From positions 1,984,001 to 2,048,000 of the forward strand of contig PZJY01000009.1 of the NCBI GenBank assembly GCA_031472005.1: 64,000 bases of DNA, read 5' to 3'. The notes beneath the pieces were generated by a model. That model did no database searches and was not told where the DNA came from. It saw only the letters and a program-made list of their open reading frames with translations. Shown piece after piece: positions 34,501 through 45,396 of this stretch; the first letter of the stretch is position 1, and every line of letters begins with the position of its first letter. Origin of the DNA: Tetracladium setigerum (Eukaryota > Ascomycota > Leotiomycetes > Helotiales). The position numbers were made by a program, and so were the translations under genes.

Positions 34501-35090
34501 TTTGCGTTGATGCGGGGCTCGAGATGCGCTGACGACTCTCCATCGACTTCTGAGAGTACTGCAAGTCCAAGTCAAGTCTTGGTACAAGTGACGCTGAAGA
34601 TTGCCCTCGTTTGTTCCTTTAGGGAGTGGGGTTCTAAAACACCATTGTATAAACTCCGTTTCGTCTTTTGTTGTACCTTCTGGGGAGGGCATTGGTGATG
34701 ATGGATCTTGTGGGGACGAAAAGAACGTGTTGGCCATCACCATTTGTCGCAAGTCATCAAAAAATCGAAGAGACTTGTTGCAAAAGATAACACTCTGTCC
34801 CATCCTCAGCTCATCCTCAGTGGCTTGAAGATCAATGATGAATGTTGGTCTGGTATCTTCATCCAGAAGCTCCGCAATTGTTATATTCTGTTCTGCGAAA
34901 GCTCCAGATTCGATTGAAAAGGGGACTTCGGGCGTCTCTTCCAGGGCGGGGAGGCTGATACTAGCATCAGGGGATGACTCGGCTAGACACCATGTGTTAG
35001 TAAGTGTATTTATGTATCTTTGCCAGAAGAAATTTTTGCTTGAGCACAGGAATTGTTACCGTCGGAATCGAAGCACCCGCACGCAGGCAT
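31542..35090 (-). CDS. Hybrid histidine kinase: PAS-like, PAS, PAS, HisKA, HATPase, receiver (~975 aa, ten exons)
   Basis: The model is 35090-35060, 34982-34208, 34124-33452, 33356-33256, 33204-32772, 32722-32450, 32404-32305, 32255-32112, 32000-31681 and 31619-31542. There is an N-terminal PAS-like segment ([12 protein letters not shown]), then two PAS domains ([39 protein letters not shown]). The phosphorylated His is in [11 protein letters not shown]. The ATPase has the N-box INLLTNAIKFT, G1 [11 protein letters not shown]-box LFNRFSQA and G2 [10 protein letters not shown]. The receiver has the phospho-Asp in [12 protein letters not shown] and Thr in PIIAVTANT. It should autophosphorylate and pass phosphate to an Hpt protein; the signal is unknown and no transmembrane segment is seen. 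One intron (32304-32256) is GC-AG. The acceptor before DNVVNQRVL (at 32000/32001) reads TTG instead of TAG, and the receiver's C-terminal KP motif (CKPL) is placed by an intron that leaves the loop short. Confidence 0.88.
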
Positions 35091-36043
35091 GCTGGTATTT
35101 GACGATATACTCCGAGGCTCATGCTCCTCTGCGGCCGTCTTTAGGGACTAAGGATGTGGCGTTCGGAACTTGATAAGGATATGGTATTAGGGACTAAAGA
35201 TGTGGTGTCGAGCAAACCAAAGTTCCCAATCTCGGGCTCCAAATTAGGTATCTTTTTTCAATTCATCAAAGACCGTATGGCAGGAGCAACAGCCTTCCTG
35301 CTTCTGGGCAACTCCCAAGACCAATTTGCGTCGTACGAAATAATAATGACGCAACTAATTTGAGGATTATGAAATAGGAAACAACATATCTACCTATACC
35401 TATATACAACTCAACTGACCTCTTAAAGGCGTGTGAGGATTGAGAAACCTAACATGGCGTTTACTCCTCCGTGTTGCAATTGTAGATGGGATGGAAGCAT
35501 CAAGCGGTAATGTCTGCCAACACTCTTTTGCTGATTCTTGTCACCCGTCCTTGTCGTTGATACGACCCTTCTTTCTCACGGTACACATACAAAGTGTTGG
35601 ATAGCTCGCGTACGTATCAACCTGGCCCATGGTGGTGGTTGGGAGGTAATGCATCGCATAATTACTTTCGATCAATGATCACGTGATTACTCTTTAGTCT
35701 CTACAATTTGACGGATGCCAGTCCTTCTGCAGGATTTTTTTTACTTGTAGGAATCTTAAATTTGGCTATAAATTCTTTCTTTTCGCTCATTTGCACCCTT
35801 GCATCAGAAACAACTTGAGCAATAAGTTGTTGACGTTGTGGTCCTTGAAAACATGTAATTGGCTGTTGAATTCGCCAAAGTTTGGCGACCTCAAAAATTT
35901 CCTTGCCGGCAAAGACTTAATTCCTCCTTCACCACCATGCATGGCAAGAACACTACACGCCAGCTCATCCGACCTTGAAAATACACCCATCTTATTCTTT
36001 CCCTAATCTCTCATTCACATCCCAACCAACAAACTGCAGTAAA
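35091..36043. other. Divergent promoter region, histidine kinase and METTL25-like gene
   Basis: About 950 bases between two genes transcribed away from each other. A CT/TC-rich tract precedes the METTL25-like start, as usual for fungal core promoters. The open frame of the plus-strand gene extends 23 codons upstream of my chosen start without domain support. Confidence 0.5.
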
Positions 36044-37870
36044 ATGGCGCCCACAAATCCACTCCCACATTCTGACGAGTTTTTAAATGCCGACGAGTAT
36101 GTGGACTCGCTTCTCCATTTCTGTGCGGCATCAACAATCTTCCAAACCCTTTGTGGAGGTGTACACATTCTCGACTTCTTCACCCGAGATCGAAGTCTCT
36201 ATCACACCGTTATTCCAGAAGAATGGAGAGAATGGTTATTGGCACGTGACCCCATGTCGCTGCTCAGTCTACTTATGAGAGACGATCTCTCCGCTCCAGG
36301 AATCGAGTCCCCTCCCGAAAGTCTCCTTGCATATATTCAGGAAATACGACGACATTCTCTGAATCGCAAGTTCCAATCCGAGCTTGGGAAGAAGGATTCA
36401 AAGCTACCTCGGCACGTGGCGGTTGGGATGAATGTCAAGAAAACCCATGAAGTTTCCAATTTCGCAAACTATGTGAATCGCGTTGCTGACTCGCTTTCAA
36501 CCGAGAGTGGGAAAGAAATCACACATTTCGTGGATTTCGGTAGCGGGCAAAACTACCTAGGAAGAACCCTAGCGAGTCCGCCGTACAACAAACACATCAT
36601 TGCCGTGGAGAGCAAGGAACTAAATATCAACGGTGCCAAGGGGAAGGATGTGTTGGCTGGGCTTGCTGAAAGAGAGAAGGTTATGCGTAACAAGAAAATC
36701 TTCAGGGCGCAGCGAGAAAACATTAGTCCGGAAGAAACTCTGAGCGAGAAGGCATTGCGGTTGAGAGAGACCGCTGCGAAGGCGCCCAAGCAAGGCGAGG
36801 CAGACCTAAGACCTGCTAATCAGTTGAACGCCATTTATACACCTGAAGCTGGGAAGGGACATGTTCAATATGTGGAGCACATGGTACAAGATGGCAACCT
36901 GAGTGATGTCGTGGAGCAGATCGAGAATATGAAAATCGCAGCTTCCAAAGGCAATGTGATCGCCATTGACGGTACAGGAGAGGAAGTGCAATCGCCAGCG
37001 GTTATTGAAGGGATTTCAAAAGTTGACGAGATTCGCATGATGGCTATCTCGATCCACTCCTGCGGAAACCTTTCTCATCACGGCATCCGTTCGCTTCTTC
37101 TCAACCCTACCGTCCACGCCGTTGCAATCGTAGGCTGTTGCTATAATCTCATGACGGAACGTCTCGGTCCTCCTACCTACAAACTCCCCACTCTACGACC
37201 AAACCTCCGAGCAATCAATTGCCCTCGCCTTGAGCGCGAAGCAAATGCATGTGATCCCCACGGTTTCCCCATGAGTGAAAAGTTGGAAACTTACAACGGG
37301 GATGGCGTACGATTAAACATTACGGCAAGAATGATGGCGGTTCAAGCGCCTCAAAACTGGACCGAGAAAGAGAGCGACGCATTCTTCACACGACACTTCT
37401 ATCGCGCTTTACTTCAAAAGATATTCCTAGATTATGGAGTCGTCTCAGTCACGAAGCAGATGGATGAGTTTGGCCAGCCCAACGGAATGGAAAGCACAGA
37501 TGCTGTGATTGTAGGTTCTTTGCGAAAAGGGTGTTATGCAAACTTCAAGGATTATGTGCGCGGTGCCTTGGAGAAGATGACTCAAGATCCACAGAGAGGA
37601 GAAAAGGTGATGGGTAAGATGGGTAGCATCACGGATGAAGAGATTGAAGCATATGGAGAGAAGTTTGGAAAATTAAAAAGGGAACTGAGCGTCACATGGA
37701 GTTTGATGGCTTTCAGTGCTGGGGTTGTGGAAAGCTTGATCGTGACTGATAGGTGGCTGTTCTTGAAAGAGTACCAGGCAAAGGGGATTGTGGAGAATTG
37801 TTGGGTAGAGAGTGTGTTTGATTATTCTTTGAGTCCAAGGAATTTGGTTGTTGTTGGGGTCAAAAAGTGA
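36044..37870 (+). CDS. METTL25/RRNAD1-type methyltransferase-like protein (608 aa)
   Basis: This is a single-exon gene. I chose the ATG at 36044 (MAPTNPLPHSDEFLNADEYV), where the context (AAAATGGCG) is good, over the one at 35975. The SAM-binding motif I is HFVDFGSGQNYLGRTLA. Later family landmarks are SIHSCGNLSHHGIRSLLLNP, then VAIVGCCYNLMTERLGPP and HGFPMSEKL. The order and sequence fit the Methyltransf_32/METTL25 group. Residues ~215-300 form a charged, probably coiled insertion. Substrates in this family are not settled to my knowledge; a nucleic-acid or ribosome-linked role is inference. Confidence 0.85.
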   Translation: MAPTNPLPHSDEFLNADEYVDSLLHFCAASTIFQTLCGGVHILDFFTRDRSLYHTVIPEEWREWLLARDPMSLLSLLMRDDLSAPGIESPPESLLAYIQEIRRHSLNRKFQSELGKKDSKLPRHVAVGMNVKKTHEVSNFANYVNRVADSLSTESGKEITHFVDFGSGQNYLGRTLASPPYNKHIIAVESKELNINGAKGKDVLAGLAEREKVMRNKKIFRAQRENISPEETLSEKALRLRETAAKAPKQGEADLRPANQLNAIYTPEAGKGHVQYVEHMVQDGNLSDVVEQIENMKIAASKGNVIAIDGTGEEVQSPAVIEGISKVDEIRMMAISIHSCGNLSHHGIRSLLLNPTVHAVAIVGCCYNLMTERLGPPTYKLPTLRPNLRAINCPRLEREANACDPHGFPMSEKLETYNGDGVRLNITARMMAVQAPQNWTEKESDAFFTRHFYRALLQKIFLDYGVVSVTKQMDEFGQPNGMESTDAVIVGSLRKGCYANFKDYVRGALEKMTQDPQRGEKVMGKMGSITDEEIEAYGEKFGKLKRELSVTWSLMAFSAGVVESLIVTDRWLFLKEYQAKGIVENCWVESVFDYSLSPRNLVVVGVKK

Positions 37871-38639
37871 GGTGGGGTCATCTGTCTTACCCTCGTGGTG
37901 AACTCGTCACGTTTTGGGGTTGATAGGGTTGATTGATTGGGGATATTGGAAGTTTTATCCTCAAAATTTATGTTAAAGTTAGGGGAGATCCAATAAATCC
38001 ACAATTTCTCCAAAATATTTGTTGTACTTTACTGTACCTGACTTCGCGTATCATCCGGCCGTTGTCAAATCAGTACAGCCACTACATGACAGTGGAAGCA
38101 ACATAAGCTCTAATTGCTTGATTTTGCTTGTCGTTTGTTTCTCTGAGCAACTGCACTCAAACATAAATTCACCAGTAGAAGTGACTATTTGTCCCTACCC
38201 TTGCTTGTCAGGATGCACGTATGAAAGACCCCAAGTTACCGCCTACTGATAACATGGACAATGTACATAAACAATGCATTTATAACTACTATTCTTTCTC
38301 CCCTACAAATTATTTTCATTTATGTATTAGAATTCCTAAACATTTAAAAATCGTTGTGCAGGTTGAAAAATTAAGAAATGCATTTGAGATTGCCCGTCTC
38401 CAAGCGTTGGTCCTCCCACCTCCCCTTTTACTTCCCATTTCCTCAAAACCATCAGTTAAAGACAGCTGGAGCTGAAGAATAGAAAATACACCAGACGGCT
38501 CAGAAAGAATACTGCTAACTCGTGAACAGGCTCAACATTTTAACTACAGACAGAGACACCGACAACCCACCACGATAAGTCGTCCTCGCTTACCACCTTC
38601 CAACAACAACATAATCGTCTGATTCAAAAGAATCAACAA
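37871..38639. other. Intergenic, no gene seen
   Basis: This is the 3' flank of the METTL25-like gene. Short frames on both strands lack domains. Confidence 0.5.
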
Positions 38640-39420
38640 CATGAAGACGTTCGCAAAAAGACTCGAGAGTAACACTATTATTCGGCGACATTTCCAGAAA
38701 ACTGCTCGACGCTTTCGACCTAGCCGCCACTTCCCCCTCAGACCTGTGCGTTCTGCAACTCTGCTTACAGTCTCGAATCAAACTTCAAGCCCAGAACTAC
38801 CGAAGGTATCTTGCTAGGTCGGAGACCACTCAACCCAAATTATACACGGCTAAGAGTTAAAATAGTGATTATGATGAAGATTCCAACGACCACAAGACTT
38901 TACACAAGGCCATGAACCTGAATCCACCGACCTCAACGCCCGAATAAATACGAAAGCAGGCCAGAGGGATGTCCTGCAATGTATTGGCAGTGAATAGAAG
39001 TTACCTACGCCAGATATTGGAGAGGCATGAAGCATTGGTCGAAGAAGACTAGAACTCAGCGCGCACTACTCCTCTTGAAAATTTATCCTCAGTGGATTAA
39101 AGGAAAGGTATCGAACATATTGGCTACGTCAGGGAAGTACACATCGAAGCCGAGTCCGTTTGGGATGGGCGAAAGATGGTATGCAGCTGTAGAGGGAACG
39201 ATGTCTGCTTTCGAGAAGCTACATGTCGATTGGTATTACAATTCAATTCTTGGGATACGAGCTGCGTTTGATGAATACGTTTGCATGTCAACGTGGATCG
39301 ATGGGATTGCACTTTTAGATCTCTAGAGGAGGGAGGAGAAATGTTTGCCCCTGGATGGAAGAGCTTCCCTTTTGAAGAATGGTTGAGTGGGTTTTCTATT
39401 GAGGTAAGCCTGTTGAATTA
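38640..39420 (+). pseudogene. Degenerate F-box-like gene related to copies A and B
   Basis: One frame (about 38642-38860) reads LLFGDISRKLLDAFDLAATS followed by PSDLCVLQLCLQSRI, an F-box-like helix pattern, and ends at TAA. Further on, another frame carries KPSPFGMGERWYAAVEG, matching LPSPFGMGDAWDDICKK of copy B, and a third carries KSFPFEEWLSGFSIE, matching KTFQEWLDDWV. The pieces are in the same order as in copy B but in three frames with stops between. I read this as a decayed paralogue. Unrecognised introns could rescue part of it, so a functional short gene is not fully excluded. Confidence 0.45.
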
Positions 39421-39693
39421 CAGTCAGCGGCACACTTGCAATTATCTCTTCCGAAGATAGGTACCTAGATAGACAATACAACCAAATATGAAGTGACCGA
39501 CTGAAGATTCAATCGTTCTCATTTCAGTAATAACCTTCTCTAGGTCTCCTCTCCAATGATTATAAACAATAGCCTCACTATTCCCCGTAAACAACAAGCA
39601 ACAGTTACACGTAAACAAAACCCAGCGAAGCAGCGGACTCTGAAGTGAAGAACCACATGCTCACGCGCGGCCAACGCGGTCGTTTCTCCCGCC

Positions 39694-40081
39694 TTTTGTT
39701 GCACGTCGCAAAATGTCAAAACCTCTACTTTTCCCAAATGACATCTCCAGAACCCTCAGACTGTGGTATCCCATAATGTCTTGGCGCCCTTCGCGAGAAA
39801 CATCCATTATAACATGCGCCCTTTTAAGTAAAATAAATAGATATCTGGCAATGTGGAGAGTCACATGAATACTTGAATGCGGGCATGTGGTTGTGTGGCT
39901 TTTTGTTGCACGTCGCTGATCATCCATGGCGGTTTGATCAGCCAGGGCGATTTGAACATCCATTGCGGTTTGAACATGGAGGTTTTGAACATGGCAGTTG
40001 TGCATTATTCTTGCATATCGCATATGCCTGTTTTCAATGCCTGTCTGTATATAGTTTATGTATAGTTTTGTTACACATCGC
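39694..40081. repeat. Three copies of a 16-bp motif
   Basis: TTTTGTTGCACGTCGC occurs exactly at 39694-39709 and 39901-39916. A third copy at 40066-40081 differs by two G-to-A changes (TTTTGTTACACATCGC). The ATGCCTGTTTT motif is also repeated nearby (40023 and 40084). Confidence 0.8.
39921..39989. repeat. 18-bp minisatellite, about four units
   Basis: Units of consensus CATCCATGGCGGTTTGAA lie at 39921-39938, 39939-39956 and 39957-39974, followed by a 15-bp shortened unit to 39989. On the minus strand each full unit would encode a six-residue repeat of the type QTAMDD. Confidence 0.8.
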
Positions 40082-40825
40082 CAATGCCTGTTTTACGATG
40101 GCGGCTTGCAATGGCGGCTCTCGTTGGAGGTTTTGGAGGTCGGCGTTCAAGGTCACTTCTCTTTTTGAAATGGTCTAAGGAGTGCACTACAGCATTTTTG
40201 AAACATAAATTCAGAACCACTCGGCGCTTTCCAGACTCGAGAGGACCATCGAGTACAAATACCTGTGAACAGCAGGCGGCTTCTCGAGTATCTGGGTACC
40301 TAAGCAAGATCCGGAGAACTTCTTGATAGTAAATTTATGAGAATGGAGTATTTACTGCATATTTACTTCTCTGATGAACAGCACAATCCCCGAGGAATGA
40401 GACGAAAACAGAAGTACAAAGAATGGAAGGATTGATCAAGAGATGAGTCGAGAAAAAAGACATAAGAACGTGCGCACAAGATGCTCGCACCAGGTCGGGA
40501 TTTCCATAATGATTTGTTACCTTCGGCGTGTCACGTATGTAAGTTATGATCAGCTAGATTTCACCAATTTCTTATTGCAAATTGTCTAGTTATCTGCTTT
40601 ATATACCTACTTGTGTCCATGCCTGAGTGTGAATGTAGGGACATAGATGCGCGTATTTCAGTTTTTTGATACGAAGGAAAAATAACCTCTTAATGACTTC
40701 AATTTATCGTGATTTTGAAGCCTGTCCCGCGCTCCACCCCCAAACTCCCCGAATGAAGTCAATTTAGCGCCAGGCACCCTATCCATGCAACACAACACAA
40801 ACCTTCCCCTCCAGCACAAAGTATA

Positions 40826-42258
40826 TCACTGCTTGTCCCTAATCTCCAACACCGCCTTGACCAGCGCATGATTCCCCGAAGCAGCCACCCTACCCCAATA
40901 GTATTTCCCAAATACTCTTCCACCTGTCTTCCCTCTTCCGAATGTCCATTCGTTCCATTGGTCATCCTCATTCCCTCAGCTGGGGATAGCATCATAACGG
41001 CCTTCATAAGCACCGCAATCAACATCTTGACCCCAATTTCATTCGCCACTCCTTCGCGCTCTTTGTTAAGTACGTACTCGAAGGGTTTGAGGTGGGGAAT
41101 GATGAGCGATGTCACAGCAGGGACACCACCAATGCTGATTATCCCAATGACGGCGCCGTAGAGCTCGCCGAGTGTGCGGAGGGGTTCAAGGAACGCTTTT
41201 AGACAGGTGCGTACCAGACGTGTCTGAAGCTCGCCGCCTGGTTTGCCGTATTTGATTACGATCTTATTGAGCAAGGAAGCGGCGATGTCGCGGAGTTGGT
41301 ATTTCTCCTTTATCTTTTCCGGGGAGGCGTCCTCACCTCCGATGTTGCGGCCGATAAGGCAAGTGATGATTGGAGGGATGAGCGCAGCGACGTTAGATTC
41401 GATATCGAGTGATTTATTTCCCACGACTGCTTCAGTCATGGCTAGCATTTGGCGTAGGACGAAAAGATCGTGGAGTTCATGTGTGACTTTTTCTGCGACG
41501 AATACAACGAAGTAGGGGATTAATTGATGGAGGCCTGGGTCGTCACGAATGCTTGCTAGGGCAGCCGCCCGGAAGTTGATTACTTCAGGATCGTCATCTT
41601 TGTCGAGGATTGCGGCGCGGACTTTGTCAAAGAAGAGGATGAGCTCTTTGGAGACGACATGCTTGACGAGGGGCTTGATGGTGACGCTGTCGTTCCCTGC
41701 GAGGGCTGCTAGACTGGGGTTTGCACCAGGTCCCTTTGCTACGAGGTTGTCGGCGCGGGCTTCGGCTGTGGTGGGATTTTGTGGGATAGAAGGCTGCACT
41801 CCTTCGACGGCGAGCCAGTGCCCTGTGATCTATTAGTATTGAGACGATCTGTACGAATAGAAGTACCTACCAGTGAAGGTGATATCCCTAGGAACCTTTG
41901 GCAAAGGAGCATTGATCAATTTTTCAAAATCGACTTCCTCATCCTCAATATAAAATAGAGGTTGTCCAGGACCCAACGAAGCCTCTCCAAATCTCAGCGG
42001 CCTCGTGGACTCGTAACCATAGAGAGGCTCCACATCCAGTGCCCTCAAGGCTAAAGATATATCTTGTGTTCCAAGCACCGTCCGCTTCCCCAAGTGCATA
42101 AATCGCATGGCCTCGATGATGACCTGGCCGAGCCTGTACTCAACATCCTGTGATAGCGCCCGTACTGCCTCCTCGTTCAGAGCTGATATGCCGACTGATT
42201 CTGCGACGTCCTTGACATTGTCTGGATTCCAGAGAACCCCCCTCGAATCGGCAGCCAT
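40826..42258 (-). CDS. TAF6: TFIID/SAGA subunit TAF6 (two exons, apparent frameshift near the C terminus)
   Basis: Exon 1 (42258-41871) and exon 2 (from 41822) are joined across a 48-nt intron, phase 1. Residues ~5-80 are the TAF6 histone fold ([18 protein letters not shown]; then [19 protein letters not shown] and [17 protein letters not shown]). The C-terminal half is the HEAT-repeat TAF6C region ([34 protein letters not shown]). TAF6 pairs with TAF9 in TFIID and SAGA. As sequenced, the frame drifts after VEEYLG and would end at 40759 with an unlikely tail. One extra A in the A3 run (plus-strand T at 40904-40906) restores a family-like ending ([20 protein letters not shown]) with a stop at 40826. 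Because TAF6 is normally essential, a sequence error is the likeliest reason. Divergent from thymidylate kinase. Confidence 0.93.
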
Positions 42259-42770
42259 TATGTATGTGTTTTTTGGGTTGTCGAGAAGCTGGTAGATGGT
42301 ATGAAGATGTCGGAGAAGGAGTTAGGACGCAGGTTGTCTTTGCTAGACCTCTACGTCCAACAGATCGTTGTCTTTTGATTCACCTTCACAAAGAAGATGG
42401 CCGGCGCAAGCCAGCGCAAATGGTGAATTCAGGCTTGGCGTCCAGCGATTTGGTCAGGGAATCAAGTCCTGTTGCCAAATTCAGTTTTAGAATTAAATAA
42501 ACAATTCCGCAGCTTTGACTGGAATTGCCTGAAAGTTTTCGAGCTTGTCTTCAATGAGCAGAGGGTGAGTTGTCGCTGATCTATTAATGCCGAATGTCAA
42601 AATAAAGTTACAGTAAGGCCGTCGCCTCTCGCACCGCCAAGCATGTTGTATCACCAAGTCACGTCTTCCTAAACGCGGTCAAGAAATAGTGGCAATACTC
42701 TCACAAAGTCCTTTTCTGTTCATCAGAAGTCTCCCTACAATATTTTCATTTCTGATTTCTTTTCCTAAAG
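42259..42770. other. Shared divergent promoter, TAF6 and thymidylate kinase
   Basis: 512 bases between two start codons facing away from each other. No open frame of note. I see no regulatory motif I can name with confidence. Confidence 0.55.
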
Positions 42771-43691
42771 ATGTCATCTCAAAGCAATGATCCGTATCCC
42801 TGGAGAGAACCAGCGCAGAAGCCGTCCCGAGGCGCTTTCATCGTGATGGAGGGGTTGGACAGGGCAGGAAAAACTACGCAAGTTCAAAAGCTCTGCGATC
42901 GACTTTACGCCGAAGGTCATAATGTTAAGACTGTTAGATTTCCAGGTACTTAATCTTTTAATGCATGACAATGCCAATGGCACTTCAATGCGGTACAGCT
43001 AATCCATTAACAGATAGATCAACCCCAATGGGGAAGATGATAGACAGTTACCTCCAGAGCAAGACGGAAATGGACGATCACGCGATCCATCTCTTATTCT
43101 CTGCTAATCGGTGGGAGAAAGCGTATGCCTCTCTCTTCTACTCATTTGCCAGAATCCAGGCTGAATTAATGACCTTTTAGCAAATGGATCGAGGAAACGA
43201 TTGCCTCTGGTTACACCTTAGTATGCGACCGATACTACTACTCCGGAATGGTGTATAGTGCAGCAAAACGCAATCCCAAACTTGATTTACATTGGGCCAA
43301 GTCACCCGATGTTGGGTTGCCAAAGCCTGACCGGGTTGTTTTCTTGGATCTGGATCCGGAGGATGCTGAGAGGCGAGGTGGTTATGGCGAGGAGAAGTAT
43401 GAGAAACGGCAGATGCAAGAAAATGTCAAAGGGCTATTCTTGGACTTGAAATTTTGCCATGGTGATGAGGCGAAGGATATGAGAGTTGTCAATGCTGGTG
43501 CTTCAATTGAAGAAGTTAGCGAGAAAATCTGGGAAGAGGTGATTGGAAAAGTGGGAGAGGTTGAGACTGGTGAGCTGGAACTTGAACGTGTTAAGGAATG
43601 GAGGTCTGGTGGTGAGATGCTGAGTAGCTTCGGCACATTCAAAGACTCAGAAAAGGCGGGAGCGTTCAATGATTACACGTACACTTCATGA
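42771..43691 (+). CDS. CDC8: Thymidylate kinase (264 aa, three exons)
   Basis: Exons 42771-42945, 43014-43122 and 43181-43691 join in phase (1, 2) to 264 residues. It phosphorylates dTMP to dTDP with ATP, in the nucleus/cytosol, for dTTP supply. The P-loop is GLDRAGKTTQ (~29-38), followed by KTVRFPDRSTPMGKMIDSYL (the DRSTPMG motif is completed by splicing) and LLFSANRWE. The dTMP-binding DR motif is CDRYYYSGMVYSAAK, and the PDRVVFLDLDPEDAERRGGY segment leads into the LID. The protein is about 45 residues longer than yeast Cdc8 because of a charged C-terminal extension rich in Glu and Lys. It converges with GTP cyclohydrolase I, with only about 200 bases between the stops. Confidence 0.95.
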
Positions 43692-43888
43692 CATTTGTAG
43701 TGTGGAGATGTCTTATTAGATTGACATTTATGAGTAATGATAATGGCGTTAAGACCAACGCAAACTTAAAACAGAGACGCCGCCCAAAAATGGTGTTGAA
43801 GACCAGTGCCTACCCAATGCTAAACGCCACTTTTCACAATGCAAATAAATCAACATGTAACAAAAAGCCGCCAACCCATTCCTCTACT

Positions 43889-44963
43889 TCACCGTCTATT
43901 AAGTCCCACGAGACTGAAGAACTCGTTTCTAGTCTTCTCTCTTTTCTCTATGCATCCAAGCACACAACTTGTGATTGTTGTTGCGCTAGTCTTCTCTACT
44001 CCTCGCATAACCATGCACAAGTGGCTTGATTCCATGACAACTGCTACTCCTTGTGGCTTCAAGATCTCCATGACGGCATGGGCAACGTCTTTGGTCAGTC
44101 GTTCCTGGATTTGAAGTCTGCGGGAGAACATGTCTGCGATTCGAGGCAATTTCGAGATTCCAATTACGTCCTTATCGGGTATGTATCCAATGTGCATCTG
44201 CCCAGTTAGTTTCTTACACAGTCAATGTTGCCAGCCAGTAGACCTACCTTTCCGGTGAATGGAACCATATGATGCTCGCACATACTGAAAACCTCGATGT
44301 CCTTTACGATTACCAGCTCGTTGTGGCCCTCGTGGAAAATGGCATCATTGACAATATCCTTCACGTTCTCTTGGTAACCCTTTGTAAAGAATAACATGGC
44401 TTTAGCGTAACGATCTGGTGTGGCCAGAAGTCCCTCGCGATCCGGATCTTCACCAAGACATTCGAGAATGGTGCGAACAGCGCCCGCAATCTTCTTCTGT
44501 CGGACAAGTGCTTGTGCTGGGTTTTCTTCGAGACGTTCGCGAGCTCCTTTGCCTATAAAATATGAGCAATTGATTCCAGAGTTGCAGAGGGAGAGGACTT
44601 ACTTGGTCGACTAAGCCCATCGAAATCGATGACTGGACTGGGCGATCTCGTTCCAATTCCCGGCTCCGAGGTACCTGGGCTGGCCTGATCCCTTGGATCT
44701 CGAGCAGGTTTGCTAACGCTGTGTCTCCTCTTCTTCTTGGAGCTCTCTCCGTTGGTCTTCGAGCCCTTTTCGGACTTGGACTTTCTCTTTCTCTTCGAAA
44801 TCTGCCCCTCCATTTCGACCTCGGCGTCTGCTTTCACGGCGCGATTGCTGGTCTCGTCCTCAGAAGATGATGCCATTGCGGAAGGGTCGTTTTTATATTC
44901 TTCCTCTTTGGTTTGTCGGAGGGGCGATTTAGCAAACTTAACCATCATGAGCGCAGCGCTCAC
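43889..44963 (-). CDS. FOL2: GTP cyclohydrolase I (324 aa, three exons)
   Basis: Exons 44963-44603, 44552-44248 and 44197-43889 join in phase (1, 0) to 324 residues. It converts GTP to 7,8-dihydroneopterin triphosphate, the first step of folate synthesis. The zinc ligands are Cys and His in [10 protein letters not shown] and a Cys in the later TSCVLGC; further landmarks are [40 protein letters not shown] and [14 protein letters not shown]. Residues 1-120 are a low-complexity extension, rich in Lys, Ser and Glu, with NLS-like runs ([18 protein letters not shown]). Start choice: ATG at 44963 (MSAALMMVK); MMVK and MASSS are later alternatives. The extension could serve regulation, as in other eukaryotes; that is inference. 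Confidence 0.95.
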
Positions 44964-45396
44964 CCAAGTTTGTCAATCAGAGGTGGGCGGCGGCGGCACC
45001 GCGCGAGTCGTTTTTCTTTTCCCCAGGATTCTAGCCTTGGCACCGGATGACGCTAAAATAAAGCCGACGCAGATGCAGTGCGAGGCAAGTACGCTAACTC
45101 CTTCTTTCAGGGCGCGGCGTGGATGTTATCAGCCTCATCCCTTGTGCTCCCACGATTTCTCAACCACAACCTCAACTTCAACTTCAACTAACGACGCCGA
45201 CGACAACAACGAACGCCCTTGGGATCGCAGCTACCCTATGTCCATAACGCCCCCATTTTTTTCAGGAATCCATCAAATATACCTAGCGCTGTTTCGAGAA
45301 CTGGCAGAGTCGCCTTCTCCTTGACGCCTCGTTTGCGATTCGATATTTAAAGTCAACATTAGCCTTTCCCCGATTCGCCCTCCAAATTCATTAACC
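44964..45396. other. Divergent promoter, GTP cyclohydrolase I and TAF11
   Basis: 433 bases between two starts facing away from each other. It contains a short CTTCAA-type hexamer repeat near 45172-45190. An overlapping open frame continues from the opposite strand of FOL2 and is a shadow. Confidence 0.55.

Larger units (their letters stand above)
39421..40825. other. Intergenic with minisatellite and dispersed short repeats
   Basis: The segment 39694-40081 contains a 16-base motif three times and an 18-bp tandem array (listed separately). A minus-strand open frame of 120 codons runs through it (39661-40023), but its translation mirrors the repeats, so I do not call a gene. The rest shows nothing recognisable. 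Confidence 0.5.

Noticed and set aside
39661..40023. Minus-strand repeat protein
   Set aside because: Its repeats mirror the DNA minisatellite and the 16-bp motif, and no homologous protein comes to mind.
44710..45324. 204-codon plus-strand frame over the FOL2 start
   Set aside because: It is antisense to the FOL2 N-terminal extension and runs through the promoter; a shadow caused by low-complexity coding sequence.
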